NCBI GenBank assembly: GCA_036850595.1
Contig: CM072162.1
Location: 16,235,758-16,299,757 of the forward strand
Source of the DNA: Rhyacichthys aspro
Taxonomy: Eukaryota > Chordata > Actinopteri > Gobiiformes > Rhyacichthyidae
Direction: 5' to 3'
Length of the DNA stretch: 64,000 bases
Shown: piece after piece, positions 1 to 14,710 of the stretch
How positions within the stretch are numbered: position 1 is the stretch's first letter
Layout of the letters: every line of letters starts with the position of its first letter
Translations under genes and position numbers: made by a program
The notes under the pieces: generated by a model
Database searches by the model: none
Told to the model about the DNA's origin: nothing
Seen by the model: the letters and a program-made list of their open reading frames with translations, nothing else

Positions 1-114
1 CACCTTTTTATTTTGCATAATACCACACTCCATATTCTAATGCCAGTGCTGATTGTTTGAGTGTCATTATGCTAAATGGAGGATGAAAAAATGCAGCGAA
101 TGAGAAACCTGAAA

Positions 115-140
115 CCTAATGGCCCAACCTAATGGCCCAA
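115..140. repeat. Tandem duplication of a 13-mer
   Basis: CCTAATGGCCCAA occurs twice back to back with no change, consistent with recent replication slippage. Confidence 0.9.
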
Positions 141-628
141 TCAGCCATATATTTTATATCTGCTATGATCAAGTGGAACTATTTTTGCAAATACAACCGA
201 GTGTCCGTTAAGAGCCGTGTGCCTGTGTTTACATGCAGCGAGGCCAAGGCGCTATGGAAAACAGCTTATTTAGGTAATGCAGTTTGCATGCAGCCCAGCC
301 CTGTCTGTGATGGATAAACCCTGTTCTTATGAATAAAGCACAACACAACAGCTCTGTCCTCCTCAGGGCAATGCCAGCAATAAACGTGCTGCCAAGAGGT
401 CACATCCTCTTTATAAGCAACAGCTAACGTCCAACAGAACTCTGTTTATATTGTATGTTTTCAAAAACAACATATGCCTCATGCACTGTCTGGTCTATGT
501 TTGCAACACGACTTAAAGAGCTCACAAAAATCATTTTGAAATACATATTTATCATCATAGTTTTAGAATGAAAGAAATTACTAATATTATTTTATATTGC
601 TAATAAAAAAAAAGAAACATAAAAGACA

Positions 629-655
629 CTGTACATGTGGTACATTAATGTACAG
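629..655. repeat. Short inverted repeat CTGTACAT/ATGTACAG
   Basis: An 8-bp perfect inverted repeat with an 11-base loop, in AT-rich DNA. Likely incidental. Confidence 0.6.
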
Positions 656-2878
656 CGTCCGTCATCCTTTCCTTATGTAACACTTCACTCCACAGCACTA
701 CAGTGTGGAGGACTGATAGAGGAATGTGGGTGTAAAGGCAGTAAACGGTTCACAATCTCTGTGAACATTTCAAAAATGCAAATCTTTAAGTCAAAAGCAA
801 TTCACAGTCTTTGAACACGGAGAAAATCTATGTGTTGTTCCACTCATTACACAGCACCTCATGTTGCAGGGTAAAAAAATACAGAAGGTGGGCCATGGCC
901 ATCAGCTAATACTATGACAGGGGTGAGATGAATGGGCAGAAAAACATGTAAAAGCTGCAGCCTGTGGATAGGCCAGAGCAGTGGAGCAGACACAGGCAGA
1001 TACTAAACTGATGGCTGCCTGATTCACTGGTCCATGACCAGCACTATGGTTGATCAAGCACAGTTTACTCTGAAGCCTCGGGCTAAAGTGAGTTGGTACT
1101 TGTTCTCTCCAACATGTTTTAGACCAATACAAGTGTGTAAAATATCTGCTATGTAAATTTAATCCAACGCCACAACACTCCATATCAAATCCGGATTAGA
1201 CATTAAAAAAAAAATCCAAATTTATTATTTATATCACCATGGATTTTCATAGTGGTCTACAGTGACACTGATTTCCCCAGAGTTAAAAAGAAAGCCTTGA
1301 AAGTTGCATGAACTGATAGGAGGACACAAGACTGTTCATTTTTATGGATGAGGCTCGATGTTACATGACATTATACCACTGTCCACTCCACTACAGTAAT
1401 GCAAAGACTAAAGGAAGAAATTCATGAGATCAGTCAGAAAAAACAGACTGGCCTCTAGATGAACTGCACTGATGACACATGATTGACAGGATTCAAATGA
1501 GTGGGCGAGGAACATGACGGCTAAAACACAATGTATCTGGGCAATCCTAATGTACTGTGCTCTGTACAGCTGCAGGTGAAGCACCTCTGATATTTCTGGT
1601 TTAAAAATGTATTGTATTGATTGGAGAGTAAGATCAAGGCTTCTCAGTATCCTGATCTGACACTGAGCAGAGTAAATAACACATCTCACTAACAAGAGAA
1701 CTGATCAAAGATGAAAGCCTTTATTTTTTAAAAAGCCCTCATTTCATTTTTTGAAGTAGAAAAAGGATATAATAAAAATGTCTTTGACAACACTATCTCC
1801 CAAGTTTAATGTTTAATCTATTTCCATAAAGTTGGGTAATTAAGACGTTGATGTTTTAGAGGAAATGTTTTATTTGTAAAGATAACATTCACATTTTAAT
1901 GCTTTGCAACAATTAATGGGGCATTTTAGCATGTTTTAGCTTGACGTAAAGGGGTTGAACAGTTTCATCTATTTAAATCTTTGATGATAAAGCCTTGATG
2001 AGCACTGCGCATTTGAACAAGCCACTTCCTTACTTTACACAAAAATGTGTCAAAATAGCAATAGTTGTATTTATCCCATGAGTAATGTCATCATAAACTG
2101 TGTCTGGCATTTGAGCATAAGCCTCAAGGACACAGGTGAGGCAAAGCATTGAGGACAAAAAGTGAAATTTGTATCTGATATTTTTGAGCAAATTGTTTGA
2201 TTTGAACCAACGTCAGTGGAGAAGACATAATTCAGTCTGCCCCCGGGCCTACAAGGACTGTCTTTATTTTGCTGAATGCTTCTAAAATGTAGAGGATACG
2301 TGCATGGTGCATTAGGACTCATTTGCATTTGGGGGCCTAAATTACAGGTGGGCATAAAGAAATGATCAAAGCTGGGAAAAGAAGGTTTCTGTCTGAATGC
2401 ATCAAAGTGCTTTTATGAGTAATCTCAGTGAAAAGAGCTCCTGAAATACTAGAGATAAAATGAAGCAAAAGAGACAAGCCATGCTGTATCTTCCCCTAAA
2501 AGTTAAGACCAGAGCATATGTAGATTCTTAAATATCCACAGCCCGTGTCAAAAGAGGAGATTAGTAGCATATGGAGCTGGGGGTGCGGTGGGGGGGTTGA
2601 GTATCCAGTAATCCTAAAACACACCCGGAGATTTGTAACACATTTGCCTCAATGGAAGAAAACCTATCTTTAAAAACTGAATGTTTTTGTGAAGGGTATT
2701 AACGTCTTAAACTATGTTGAAAATGCCAAAAATGCACAAGCAACATAACAGTGAGAAAATCTACACAGAGACACATACAGTATGTCTAGTGTAAAAAGAG
2801 AGAAAAGAGATTTTGGGGGAATGGCAAACATAAAAGTCTGTTGATGGTACCCGTCCAATGCTAGGCTACTAATTAAAC

Positions 2879-2898
2879 TTTTTTTTTTTTTTTTTTTT
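2879..2898. repeat. Poly-T run of 20
   Basis: Uninterrupted homopolymer. No retroposon body was recognised next to it. Confidence 0.9.
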
Positions 2899-5417
2899 AA
2901 GTTGCTTTGAAGGCGTCCTTCAACATTTCAAAAGTGCCAAATGAAAGGCACTTCAAAGTCACATCCCTGCTCTGACTTCTGAGGTGACAGAGCAGCATAT
3001 ATATATAAAGACAAGTCTCATGTCTGTTGCATACTGCATACTAACAAGTGGAAAAAGTCGGCTTGGCTCTGCTTGGATGGTTTTTGGTAAGAAAAAAAAT
3101 TCTGACAGAAGCTTGAGCATTACTGCAGCTATCCAACTTGTTTGCATTTATAAGAACACCGCCTGTTGTAGACTGCAGTGTGAGGTTACTAATGGCCACA
3201 TCAGTCGTCTGTGTCAATTCACCAGAAGCTGGGGTTACTTTTAGTTTAATTTAGTTCGTTTTATGAAATATAAGGGAGGCAACCTTTAATAACTTGTGAT
3301 AAACATTGTTATACTAGAAATGGGGATAAGAAACAAAAACATAGATGACCTATATTATAGGCCTACCACTCATATAAAATAGTAGGAGGCTATTCTTGAT
3401 AATGTAGCTAATACTGTTAACACACAGAGGGGCAGAAGATATTGTATAAGGGTTACTGTGGAGTCAGTTCAACAGAGTAACTGAGAAAAGGCATTAACAT
3501 GTGGTCACTGTGGTGGCTGAAATAAATATGGCTCCTGTAGTAGATTATTCTTAGCTGCAGCCCGATGGTCATTGAAGCATATTTCTCACCAGTGTCAGGA
3601 CTTTGGATATGAAATGGCCAAATCCCAGAAGATATAGACTCCCCAGCCTTCAGGCAATTCCCAGCCTTTGAAGGTTGACTGACTGCACAGTGACAAAGTC
3701 ATTATTCGCCTGCACAACAACTATATAAAAGACTGTTACTGGCAAGACAGAAATGCAGACATATGGTTCAGTGTTTGCTACTTTTCATCTGCTTTATTGC
3801 TTTCCATTGAAAATAGTGTTCTGTAATAACGTGTATTTCTTCTTTAAAGGGATAGTCATGGTTTTTTGGTAAAGGGGGGCTACAACATACTTAGGGTATG
3901 CTGCTATTGGTGCAAGTGTGAATATTTACACACATTTTTAGTATCATATGACAGATTTTCTTTATTTTATTTCCTTTTTAAAATTATATATATTATTATA
4001 TTTAACCTAAGAACTTAGCACTCCCAAGAACAAGCACCTCAATGTGGCTGTCTGACCCAAAATTTGGTTCATTTTTCAGCAACATATTTTGTGGAATTCT
4101 TCACCATCGATCACACATTTAAATGGACACTAAAGTACTTTAACATTGTAAGTGTTTGAAATCAAATGTTTACTGGCCCTATTTACTGAAGTGCGTGCAT
4201 AAGCTCCTGTCTGCTTCTACAAACTGGGAATGTGCTGACAACTGTAAAACAGAATAAATTTCTCTAAAAAAATAAAATAAAAATAATAATAATCTCTACT
4301 ATAACCACAATACAAGATACTGAACTATCCGTTCAAAACATAAATGTAAAACATTATGCTAAATATGATCTGCAAAGATGAAATAGGCCATAACCACAAG
4401 TCCCAAAGCACAACACACAAAATAAAAGCTAACACTGGTTCAGAGGCCCAACCTCATTAACTGCAAATCAAATTGTGCTGTGTAGTGGTGCAGCATTGAC
4501 CCTTGGAAGCATGGTAAATACATAATTATTATTGAATCAAAGGGACACATTTTCCAATTAGAAGAGTGTCTTTTCTTGGCGTACTTTAAGGCACAACATA
4601 TACCACTGGGTAAGCCTGTTTCTTCTGAACATCGGCCTTGTGCTTGAGGAATAATTACTCTCCGATTTGAAGCCAGGGATGTTACTGTCAACTGGGAGTT
4701 TAATGGACTTAATGAACTCTCTTTGTTAACGGAAACTCAGGGTGCTTGCTCACCACTCTCAGTTCCGCAACAATAATGATAACTTACCCCATTTGCACGA
4801 ATCTAGTCATACCTGTTTGAGCCACAGTGACGCATAAAGACTAAACCGCAGCCTGTTTTTGGACAAAGGATATTTGATGCATGAGGCTTTAGAAGGGAAG
4901 CAGCAGACAGACTGGATAAACAGCAGCCCAGGTAACTGCAAAGCCTTTTCACATATGACTGTGTCTTAACACCTCAATATTTTGGTTCAGGTTTTGCTGT
5001 GTTATCCCTGTATTCAATACACTGCACTAAAATCCATGTTCTCATGTTAGGCTTGTGTAAATAAGCATATTATCCACGGATGCAAAGGTGTCTTATGTGA
5101 ATAAATCATGTGGAAAATTGCAGCATACTTCTGAATCGCAGGGATTTTTTTCAAATAATAAAGCTATTTCACCTTGCTAGTTTGTTAGCTTTGTGATGCC
5201 ACAATTTATTTATGTATTTGGCTCACTGTCAGCCATGAAGGATCCAAGACAAATCTATGCAAATTATATATAAATTGCCTTTAAGTCAAATATAATGGAG
5301 TGAACAGACACATGTACCAGATAAAACCAAATAAAACAATGAGCCAATCATATATCATACTTAAAAATCAAAATCTAGGTTTTAGTTGAAATCCTTGTTT
5401 TAGCCATGCAGTGCTGA

Positions 5418-5431
5418 GCAGTCTAGACTGC
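5418..5431. repeat. Perfect 14-bp palindrome
   Basis: GCAGTCTAGACTGC is its own reverse complement. It is flanked by TGCTGA on the left and AGCAGTG on the right, so GCTG/CAGC pairing can resume across a 2-base bulge. No function is implied. Confidence 0.8.
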
Positions 5432-8400
5432 AGCAGTGTGCTTTTACTTTAAAGCTGCACACAACATAAAGCCATAAATCTAAGCTTGCCCAGAGGTAAG
5501 AGCAACCAACACTAATTAACAGTAGCGGGATGAGAGGTCAAGGCATGTGTCGTATTAGCGTGAGAAAACACTATTTTTCAATTTACAGAAAACTGTCCGC
5601 TGCATGAAAAAAATAGAAGTTAGCAGCACCATGGGCATAATTATAAACACACAAGGTGTACAAACTATAAGGCGTGTAGGGACGAGTAAACTGCGGTACA
5701 CTGGTGTTTTACATATAATGACAATCTAGTGAGGTGCCCACAAAGCAAGGGCATTGATCTGAACTAAGACCATGCAGCGTTCAATGAATACGCTCTAGCC
5801 TTTGAAAAGACTTTGGTCCAAGGACATGTTAAGCTCTGAGGAGGTCAGTTCTCCTTGTGAGCAGACCTCTGGGCACGTTGAGCTCTGATGATGGTGTGGC
5901 AGCTGCACACTCAGGAGAGGTGGGATTAGGGACTGAAGGGACATGAAGAGTGACAGCTTCCTTTGTATTCATTTTATCCTCATTTTCTGCATAATTACGT
6001 ACAATATACAGCACAGCAGCTCCTTCCAAGTGTTTTCAGAGGTTTAAAATCATCACCTCTAAAACAGAGAACGTATCAGAAAGCTCACTGTTCAAAGCAA
6101 ACAATGATACAGTTATCAAACGGCTGATAGGTATGTGGCTCAAACTGCAGGCTATTAGTCATGCTGCCGGCTCATTTCCACATGTGTTTTTATTTTCTCC
6201 TGGGCAAAGGCTACTGCCCCCACTAACATTTACTGCACTCACGGTAGATCTAATCATATTCACACCTACGGCAAAAACAAAGCGTGTCTCTTGTCTGAAA
6301 AAGAAAAGGCAGCTAAAAGGTGAAAGCACATTTACAGCCCATTCTGCTGATGGACTGTCACTTTTCTGGTGTAGAATGTTCTGTATAGGCACAACCAGAT
6401 GAGCAATTACATGATTTCCATATGAATAACATGCATGTCGAAAAAAAAAATTGTGAAATTACCAATACAGTCTGATTTAAGACAGCTAATCAATAAGCTA
6501 AAGAAACTCTATTACTTGTCTTTTCTCTTTTTAATTTTCTGCAATGAACTGTGCCAGTAGGTGAAAATTAGACTAATGTTTGTTTTTGACACATCGACAG
6601 AGGCCACTTTGTGCCTGTAGTGGCAGTCTACTGAGCTACTGCACTGCTCAGCCACAGCTGCCCCCAGTTCAGGTCAAATGCTTCTTTGCCTCTGGGCCAG
6701 TGCTTTGTCATTGCTGTGGAAGGGCAGTAAGACTACAGTAACTACAGTAAAAATGTAGTTTAGCTAGGGGATATCTCATCTTGCACAACACAGGCATCAG
6801 ATGTTAGGAAATGAAACTTTTTTGATTTCAAACTACACAACAAACTTTGATAAAAACAGGAGCAGGAAGCACATCCAGCTTCACTATGGTTCACAGAGTC
6901 ACAGGAGTTTAACAGCTCACAATACAGAAACTGAAAATTTGCAGAACTCCAGCCTTGCTCCGTTGCCCCCTGCTCCTAACCCATCCTGTTTGTGAATCCG
7001 GAGGACGCAGACTCCCGATGGTCACTGGATGTAAACACTACACCAAGGTAATAATGATGGGATGAACTGCAGCGCGGCTCTGCCCTGGGAGGCCTACTCT
7101 CATCCCCCAACCCGTACTTCTGCCTCTCTGAAAATATACACACACCTTGCCCACAAGCAGCATTGTGAACTCCATGGTCTCCTCTTGTCAACCTCAAGGG
7201 AAGAGCATGTAATACATACCTGTCACGTAGCAAACTTCCTTTATTCCTGGCAGGTAGAGGGATATGAGGGATCAACAGATGTGAAAGTGTTGGAGGAGTG
7301 CTCCCCACGGCTTGTTGCCATCTTTAAGCAGTCTTGTCACTTTTACTCTAACACACTGTGGGATGTGGATATAAAGTATGAGGCTGTAAAAGCAGTGTTT
7401 TGAAACATTGGGCGTTAGTGGATTTATTGAGTGTAAAAGCCTCGCCTGTTCAGTATCCACTTTTAAATCCCAAAAGAGATTTATTCCACCAAGTGTCCAG
7501 GCCTAATCAGTGCCTCCTCTCAGACACAGGCTTGGTACAAAGTTATTTCTTTATGTAAGAATAGCAGGGCAAAACTATAGCAAGGAAACACAAACACTTA
7601 AGTGAAACTCTACTAAACCACTTTCTTCAACAAGGGCAAACTCATGGGAAGGTTTGCAACAAATAGAAAAAAACAAATACATTTGAAAATTGAAAATCTG
7701 CCGAATCACAAAAAATGATTTGAACCAAAACTGGTCTTGATTACTACAACACTACTAAACCACTGAACCAGAAGCATATATCACCCAGTCCACAAACAAA
7801 CACAGGGTTATTTAAGGGTGCATGGGGTTGTAGTCGTCATAAAGATGCTAAATAGACTATGTCGCCTGTGGGACCTGGTGGGAAAGCTGAGCAGAGAAGA
7901 TCCAAAGAGGGTCACCTTCATGTGGAGACAGCTGTGTCACACTGGGGCCACGAATGAAGCCTCTGTGTCTCTGGAGCCTCGCACAGACACTGCACATCTC
8001 CAGTCACCCAAGCAGAACAACAACTCTCCAACCTCCACCATAAAAAAAGCCCAAAACAAACAAGACTCTGGAGTTTGTGTGATGGCTGGAAATACTAAAG
8101 TCACTGTAGAAAATGTATATGGACACTGACTGTTATTTCAACTCAGGCAAACCACAGAAAAGGATAAAAATATTCTGAAGACTTCATGAATCTTCTTTAA
8201 AATAAAACTGTCAGGATGTAAAAAACTGGTAGATGTTACGGAAAGATTCTAGGACGTTGCGTAAAAAGTAAACTACAAACATAGCACACTCATTTATTAT
8301 TTAACAAACAATACATGGCATTTCTCTTTGCTAACTCTAACCAAAACATTATTTAGCCTTCACAAATCTATTCATTACATATATTCTTTTACAACGAAAT

Positions 8401-11400
8401 CTGTTAGTATTTTTTTTAAGTGGCGGTGTGAGCACAGCTGCAGCTCTAAATGAGGAGGGACATGGAGGGACTAAAGGCCCAGCACGTCCCGAACCTGAGA
8501 TTTGGGACAATCCAGTGAAGGTCATGCAGAGTTCCAGTAGTGGCAGAGGCAGCAGATTGATTAGGAGCACAGAGAGCAGCTGGCTGTGAGAAACCCGAAA
8601 AGTGACTGGGAGAATCACCAGGTGGTTCATGTGAATTATGAGACTGCCTCCTGTGCAGTCAGACTGAGCGCTGGTTTGAAGTGGGCCTGTCATTTACGCC
8701 TGGAGAGCCCTATCTGACTTCCATATGGGTTCATTTCTGAATAAAGCACGCACCTTTTGGACAGAAACTAGAACTGTTGCTGTAGTTTGATTTGAACTAT
8801 ATGGATAACTTTTTTTTATTTTTTTTACAAATGGCCAGAGGATAATATGGCTAATTACACTTTTCTAAATGTGGAGTTCATCATGAATATTGATAAAGTA
8901 TTAATTAGTTACTAAAACTGGAAAACCATTTTCTCTGCACCAAATACATCACATGTTTTTGGGGCAAAAATGTACAGAGCCACTGGGAATAGGAAGTGTA
9001 TTGTGAAAATAGAGTTGATCTGTGTGGATTAATAATGTTCTTAACTCTAGTGAACAGGCTTATTTGATTTCATTTAAAACACAAGTCTATCCTCTACTCA
9101 CTGTTAGAGTCAATGTCTCAATCCCCTTTTGGTGAAAACATGTTATTTTACAAGTTTGATCCAACATTTCCAGTCCACACGCTGCTATTTTTGAAAATGT
9201 TCTGAAAATATTCTTTCTTTTGGACTCCTCTTGACATGCAAACTGTCCTCTAGGTCACAAAAAGAGGAAAACCATCCAGGGTGAAAACTGTCAGAGACTC
9301 AGTTTACTATATTTACACCTAGACAGGTAAAACTGAGCTTTTTACAGGCATAGGAATGTCTCTGCTTATTTTGCGCATTCCCATCGTTTTTTAAACAAGA
9401 ACAGCTAATTACAAACGTAGAACCTTAAGCCTTTCATGACTTTGTGTTGTAAGACAATGTTAAAAACAATGACTTTTTTGTTTGAATATTCGTTTATATC
9501 TACTGTGGCAAAGAATATTGTTTATCCTCTTGTAAAACATACCAGAACAAACAGAGTGAGACCTCCCTATCTGCTCTTCAGTATAGTGTTGCTTTTGTGG
9601 CTTTTGGAACGTTTGCAAATGCCTCATCATTGCATCCCAGTTCCTCATTCAGCCTTTCTAGTTTTCTAAGATGGCGTGTCGTATTAGACATAATGTGAGT
9701 TGCTATGCTATCCTCCCAAGTTAATTAGGTGAATTTTCCAAACATTAAGTCCCCTTTAACACATTAGTTATTTCAATAACATCAAAGAAGGCTCTCATTA
9801 TAAGACACGCTTTTATACTGTAAATGCTTTCGTCAATAATATAATAGGCACAAAATAACTCCAACATGTGAAATGAGTATTTATGTGCTCCTTTTTAATA
9901 CTTGGATATGTAGGTCATCATCATTACATCTAATGGCGCTCCCTGCCAGACACACTTTTCCTTATGAGTCTGAAAAAGCCAAGGACTTATGCTGGACTGG
10001 GCTCAGGTAAGGCGCCAATCATTTCTCACATTAGGCGTCTGGAGCCATGATGGCCTTGATTAAACCAGAGTAATGTGAGGCTATACTTATCTCAATCCAC
10101 TCCTCTCCACTTTTACAACAGAGGTATCCTCTAAAAGAGAACAGTGCTGCTTGCTTTTTTAATTGCTCAGAAACTTTACACTAAAAAGAAACCTATCAAA
10201 TAAAAGTACTTACTCAACATCTGAACTGACTGGTGTAATAGTACTAGTGCAACAACATACACACACAGTACACTTCAGCAACAATATGGTTATTACACGT
10301 TTGCGTTTCAAAGCTGATAGAGATGACTTATCACTGTATTGTATCACTGACTTTTGGCAACATCCATACAACATTATTTGAAGGGGCTCAGACCTTGAAG
10401 ATAGCGAGCCCCACATTTTTATACCGTGCATATTGTCATTACCACAGGTTTATGGATGTGACATTAGATATTAAGCTGACGGAGATTTGGGGGTTATCTG
10501 GCATTTCAAGATGTGCGCAAAAAGTCAAGCCATGAAAAAGGATTCACCGCAGTGTTCGCTCTGGCAGGCACATCACTCAGCGGACACTACTGCACGGTGA
10601 CTAAATCTTTGGGTTGTCTCCATTTACACGAGGGAAATGAAAAGTGGCTACACTAACCTTAATGCCAGATTTCGATTTATATCTTTTCTATGGTTATCAC
10701 AGTCACAGCGTCATTCATAAAAGCAATGTGACATTTAGTATATTAAGGGCACTAGTTTACAATGAGAAAAATGTGGAATGCACTGAATTACCTCATAGAA
10801 TTATTGTGTCTGTGGATCTGCTTTACAATGATTGAACGCTAATAGATCTGTCTTTTTTAATTAAGTTGGAAGAGGACATGGACAATGAGGTTGTGAGTCA
10901 AGGACTGGCAAGCTGTCCTAATGACTCATATTGAAGAGCTAAATGTTAACTTTATTGCAAAATAAACTAAAATAAATGCCCATAAAACCAACACATTTAA
11001 GTAAATGTTATTTTAAATGTCATGGGTAAAATAAAAACCAGGGAAAAAAACCCTCCAAAAGGTTGTCTAGTGTTTTTAAATTTATACTAGCAGCTATCAG
11101 CAGACCAGTATCTAGTCTGAGAAAGTGCTGTGAAAATCAGGCTAATTTGCATAAACTAACACATACTAACACGATTATAGCTTATTGCATACAGGCCACA
11201 GGCTAATACCACAATAATTGCCCTTGAGCAGCCAACAAGGCCATTGCATCGTCTCACGTCTGACTCACCTGTCGAGACTCTCTTACTCTCTCTTTGCGGA
11301 ATAAAAGTGGAACATTACAATCCTGTGCCAGAATGTAGTAGGTAAGGTGTAAAAGGACAGAGATATTCAGCAAAAGACATTATAAAAGGGGTCAGCTTTG

Positions 11401-14400
11401 CAGTAAAAGAGCCTCCTGAATTGCTGAGTAGGCCTGGTTCAAACCTGCTTAAAATACTGAGTCAATCAGCTCACGGTGGGCAGTGTGTCAGCCCTTGTTA
11501 ACTGTGACCTTGGGAGATAATGTTTCTAAACTGAGAGTACGTGTGAGGTAATGGCACGCTGATTAAAGCATTATATGGCCGAATCTACACGCGGCGCCGC
11601 ACGCAAATTCACCTTGAAATGGCTAGTGGCGAGTCTGGGAAGTCTTGAAAATAATTTTGTTTTTCATTTAGATAGATTTATTGACATAAATATGCATGAG
11701 TAAGATCCGGCCACCTGGATAGCACAATGAACTATTCCCACATCAGTGTCAGAAAAGTAATGGGTCCGAACAATGCAATATTACATTCGATCTGACTTTG
11801 TACTGCATTTACTTCTGACTTTGCAACTCTCCCTGATGTAGACATAGAGTTGCACACTGCGAGAAGAAAGAACTACAAACAATCCCAGGGCTCCAAATAC
11901 CTGTCAGCTCTCTGCCTTATGCATTCTCTTTGATAAAACACACGGGAACAGATGCATTAACAAACCACAGGAGACTACTGCTGCACAGCTTATGGAGGGT
12001 TTAGAGAAATCTATAGTGAAAATCCATAAAGCAGACGCCTAGTTATGTGGGATTAAGATTAAAAATGTAGCTGGTATTTAATACAAAAAGTGAACAGCAC
12101 ATAGAAAAGATTACTTAATGCAACACTATGTAATATTTCCAGAGTTGAACCCAGTAGTGTTCTGTCTGCAAGAGCAATGCTGCAAAGTCTCCATGGGACC
12201 ATTACATGCCAATATCTTATAAATATCAGACGTGTGCAGAATTGTGTGAACATGCTAAGATATGTGTGCTCATGAAATAGTAACGTGCACTGGAACTTAA
12301 CGTACTGGAGAACCTGGTGAGGAGGGTGCACTGCATCAAAGAGCGTCTATACTTCTGTACTTTTTTATGTCGAGGAACCAGAAAAGGCTGTGTATTTTCT
12401 GGTAAATTGTTACTTTGAAAATATTGACCAGAACCAAAGGTAAATTATATGCGCTGTACTAAAAATAGAGGGAACAAAAATTTCAAATCCCAGCACAATT
12501 ACTGAAACAACACAATTACAGCCTGAACACAACAACGGTACTTGATAAAGCAATAGAGCCTGTATGAAAAATCTTTTGCAACATACATCTTAACCTGCGA
12601 TGGCATCAGAGTTTCTTTTGCTCAAAAACCTTCCACAGGTACAGCCATAAAGTCCCTGCTGTCAAACCACAAAAAAGAGACCTTGTACACTGTCCAACCT
12701 ATGATAATTGGGTGCAAGCTTGTTGAAACGGAGCCCTGTGACAGAAATTTGTGTTTTATGGAAAGAGCCCCGTCAAGGTCGACATAGATTCAACACCTGG
12801 CTTGACTGAAAACAGAGTTGTGACCAAGAAACCATATTCAGCACAGCAGCAAGAAAGAATGACAGGCTCCTTAATGTGATTAACACTAATACTTTTCATG
12901 TTTACAGCTTGCTTTATTACTGTGTTTCTTGCTTAACACACAACCAGCCAAGTCTATTTTTCAATGCAGTTAAGTCTTGCTTCAAAAAGTTAATTAAGTG
13001 CACAGAGAAGAATTCACTGCAGCCATTACTATCCACGCAATAATGAATTCATTTGAATCAATCTGTAAATTGAAAATGTCGTCATGCGTACCACGATGTC
13101 CCTAAGATCTGTGGACCAATAGGACATAACTGGTTGAGTTTGACTAGAAACATTTGGTCGATTAGTCTTTATCTGAGGTACGCAATGGAAGGCTAATTGA
13201 AAGCACAAGAATGTCCACCAGGGCAATGCATGATGTTAACTAAAGCACAAAGCAGCACTGTTAAATGATCACTTAGTCCACTCTGTTGGCTGGTTCTTCA
13301 TGCTGATCAACCATATTAACATAAACGATGTGAAATAATGTTACCAGGACCCCTCTCTAGCAGTATCTAAGGGACTGCAGTCAGTTTAAGAACTAATGCC
13401 AAGCTCTCAGACATATTTTGTATGTTGCTTATTTGCAAAACTTCTTTGATCAGGGAAGAAACCTTATAACGTTGTGGTAGAAATGTTTGATGACACAGGA
13501 GTTGAAGTTTTAAGTGAAACTCTGAACAGATGGTGCAGTATGGGAGAAAAACTGTTATACGCCAATAGCCCCATGCACTGGTTTAGTTAAGAAGGCTTCA
13601 AAGCAGACACGCTGCCACTGTCCATGTGCCGTTTCTCTTCCTGAGATTTTCTCTTGTTGAATGATGTGACTGAGAAGTACCTGCCTCAGGGTAAGGTTTA
13701 CTCAAGACTTAAGGTTTACTTTGAACACCAGCCTTGTTGCTATCCCAGCACTGCATTGTATACAAACAAGATTTATATAATCATCATTAAACGCCCCTCA
13801 CTATTTTCCACAGATAGATTAACTTGCATTCTTATTTTGAGCTTTTGGAAAAAGTCAAAGACAATGTGAGGAAGAAGTCTAATTCCTCACTCTTGTGGTG
13901 AAGCCAAGACACAGACAGAGATACTGCATTGCCAACATTCTTCAGGTAGGCTTAATTAATTCCTGCTTATAGTGTTTTTTTGTCTTGTGGTGTGCGACAG
14001 GAACGACATCTGTTTAATCAACAACTTCCTGTGACAGTCCCTCAGTCGGGTGCAAGCTGTCGCTGCTATTCTCAGATGGTGCCACAGAGGGATGTGAGCC
14101 TCATAGAAATTCAAAATCCCATCTCCAAGAGTTTCACAGCCTGATACAGCTGCAGAGAGAAAGACAAAGTGAAACTAACCGAAGTGCAAAGCCTGAGATG
14201 TGCGTCGCTTGACTGTGCTTTAGTGCTTAAATTATCTGAGGACTTTATTACGGTAGAAGAACATCCATCTTCAGTGGACCTACTGCCATTTCCCTCAAAG
14301 AACATAGGGCTGGAGGAGCCTTGGTAGGAGATAGGGTTTAGTCTTCCTGATGGGCTTCCCGTGCTTGTAATCAAGACACTAGTATCAGCCCACTCCACAC

Positions 14401-14690
14401 AGGCCCTCCCGAGATTACCTCTTCAATCCCCATCAACTGTGATTACCCCTCTCGAGGTGTGTGGAAATGTCACATTTTACATATCCTAATATTTCACCTC
14501 CCATAAACTTCTACTGTCTTCCCTGGAGTCAAAGGAGTGTCAGGGGAAGGAGATATAGAGGAGCTGTCACATCTTTAAGACCAGAAGCTCCTCCCACTGC
14601 AGTTCTCCTGAATCAAGGTGCTGGGGTAATTGGGGTTTCATTGGTCATTAACTTAAACCAGGCAGCAGACTAGCACAACCACTATCAGAG

Positions 14691-14710
14691 TAATTGGACC
14701 TAATTGGCCC
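14691..14710 (+). promoter_or_regulatory. Tandem homeodomain-type decamers (TAATTGG)
   Basis: TAATTGGACC and TAATTGGCCC lie back to back with one mismatch, giving two TAATTG cores 10 bp apart. Another TAATTGG lies about 65 bp upstream and CTAATTAAC about 90 bp downstream, so the segment 14.6-14.8 kb is dense in NK/LHX-class homeodomain sites. Confidence 0.35.

Noticed and set aside
7235..7262. Plus-strand TTTATTCCTGGCAG|GTAGAG, and similar AG|GTRNGN sites near 13.94 and 17.63 kb on the plus strand
   Set aside because: They are on the strand opposite to the host gene and have weaker donors. They show how often such motifs arise by chance.
11255..11285. Second minus-strand AG|GTGAGT, a possible recursive splice site
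   Set aside because: The bases upstream on the minus strand are purine-rich, so there is no polypyrimidine tract to make it an acceptor.
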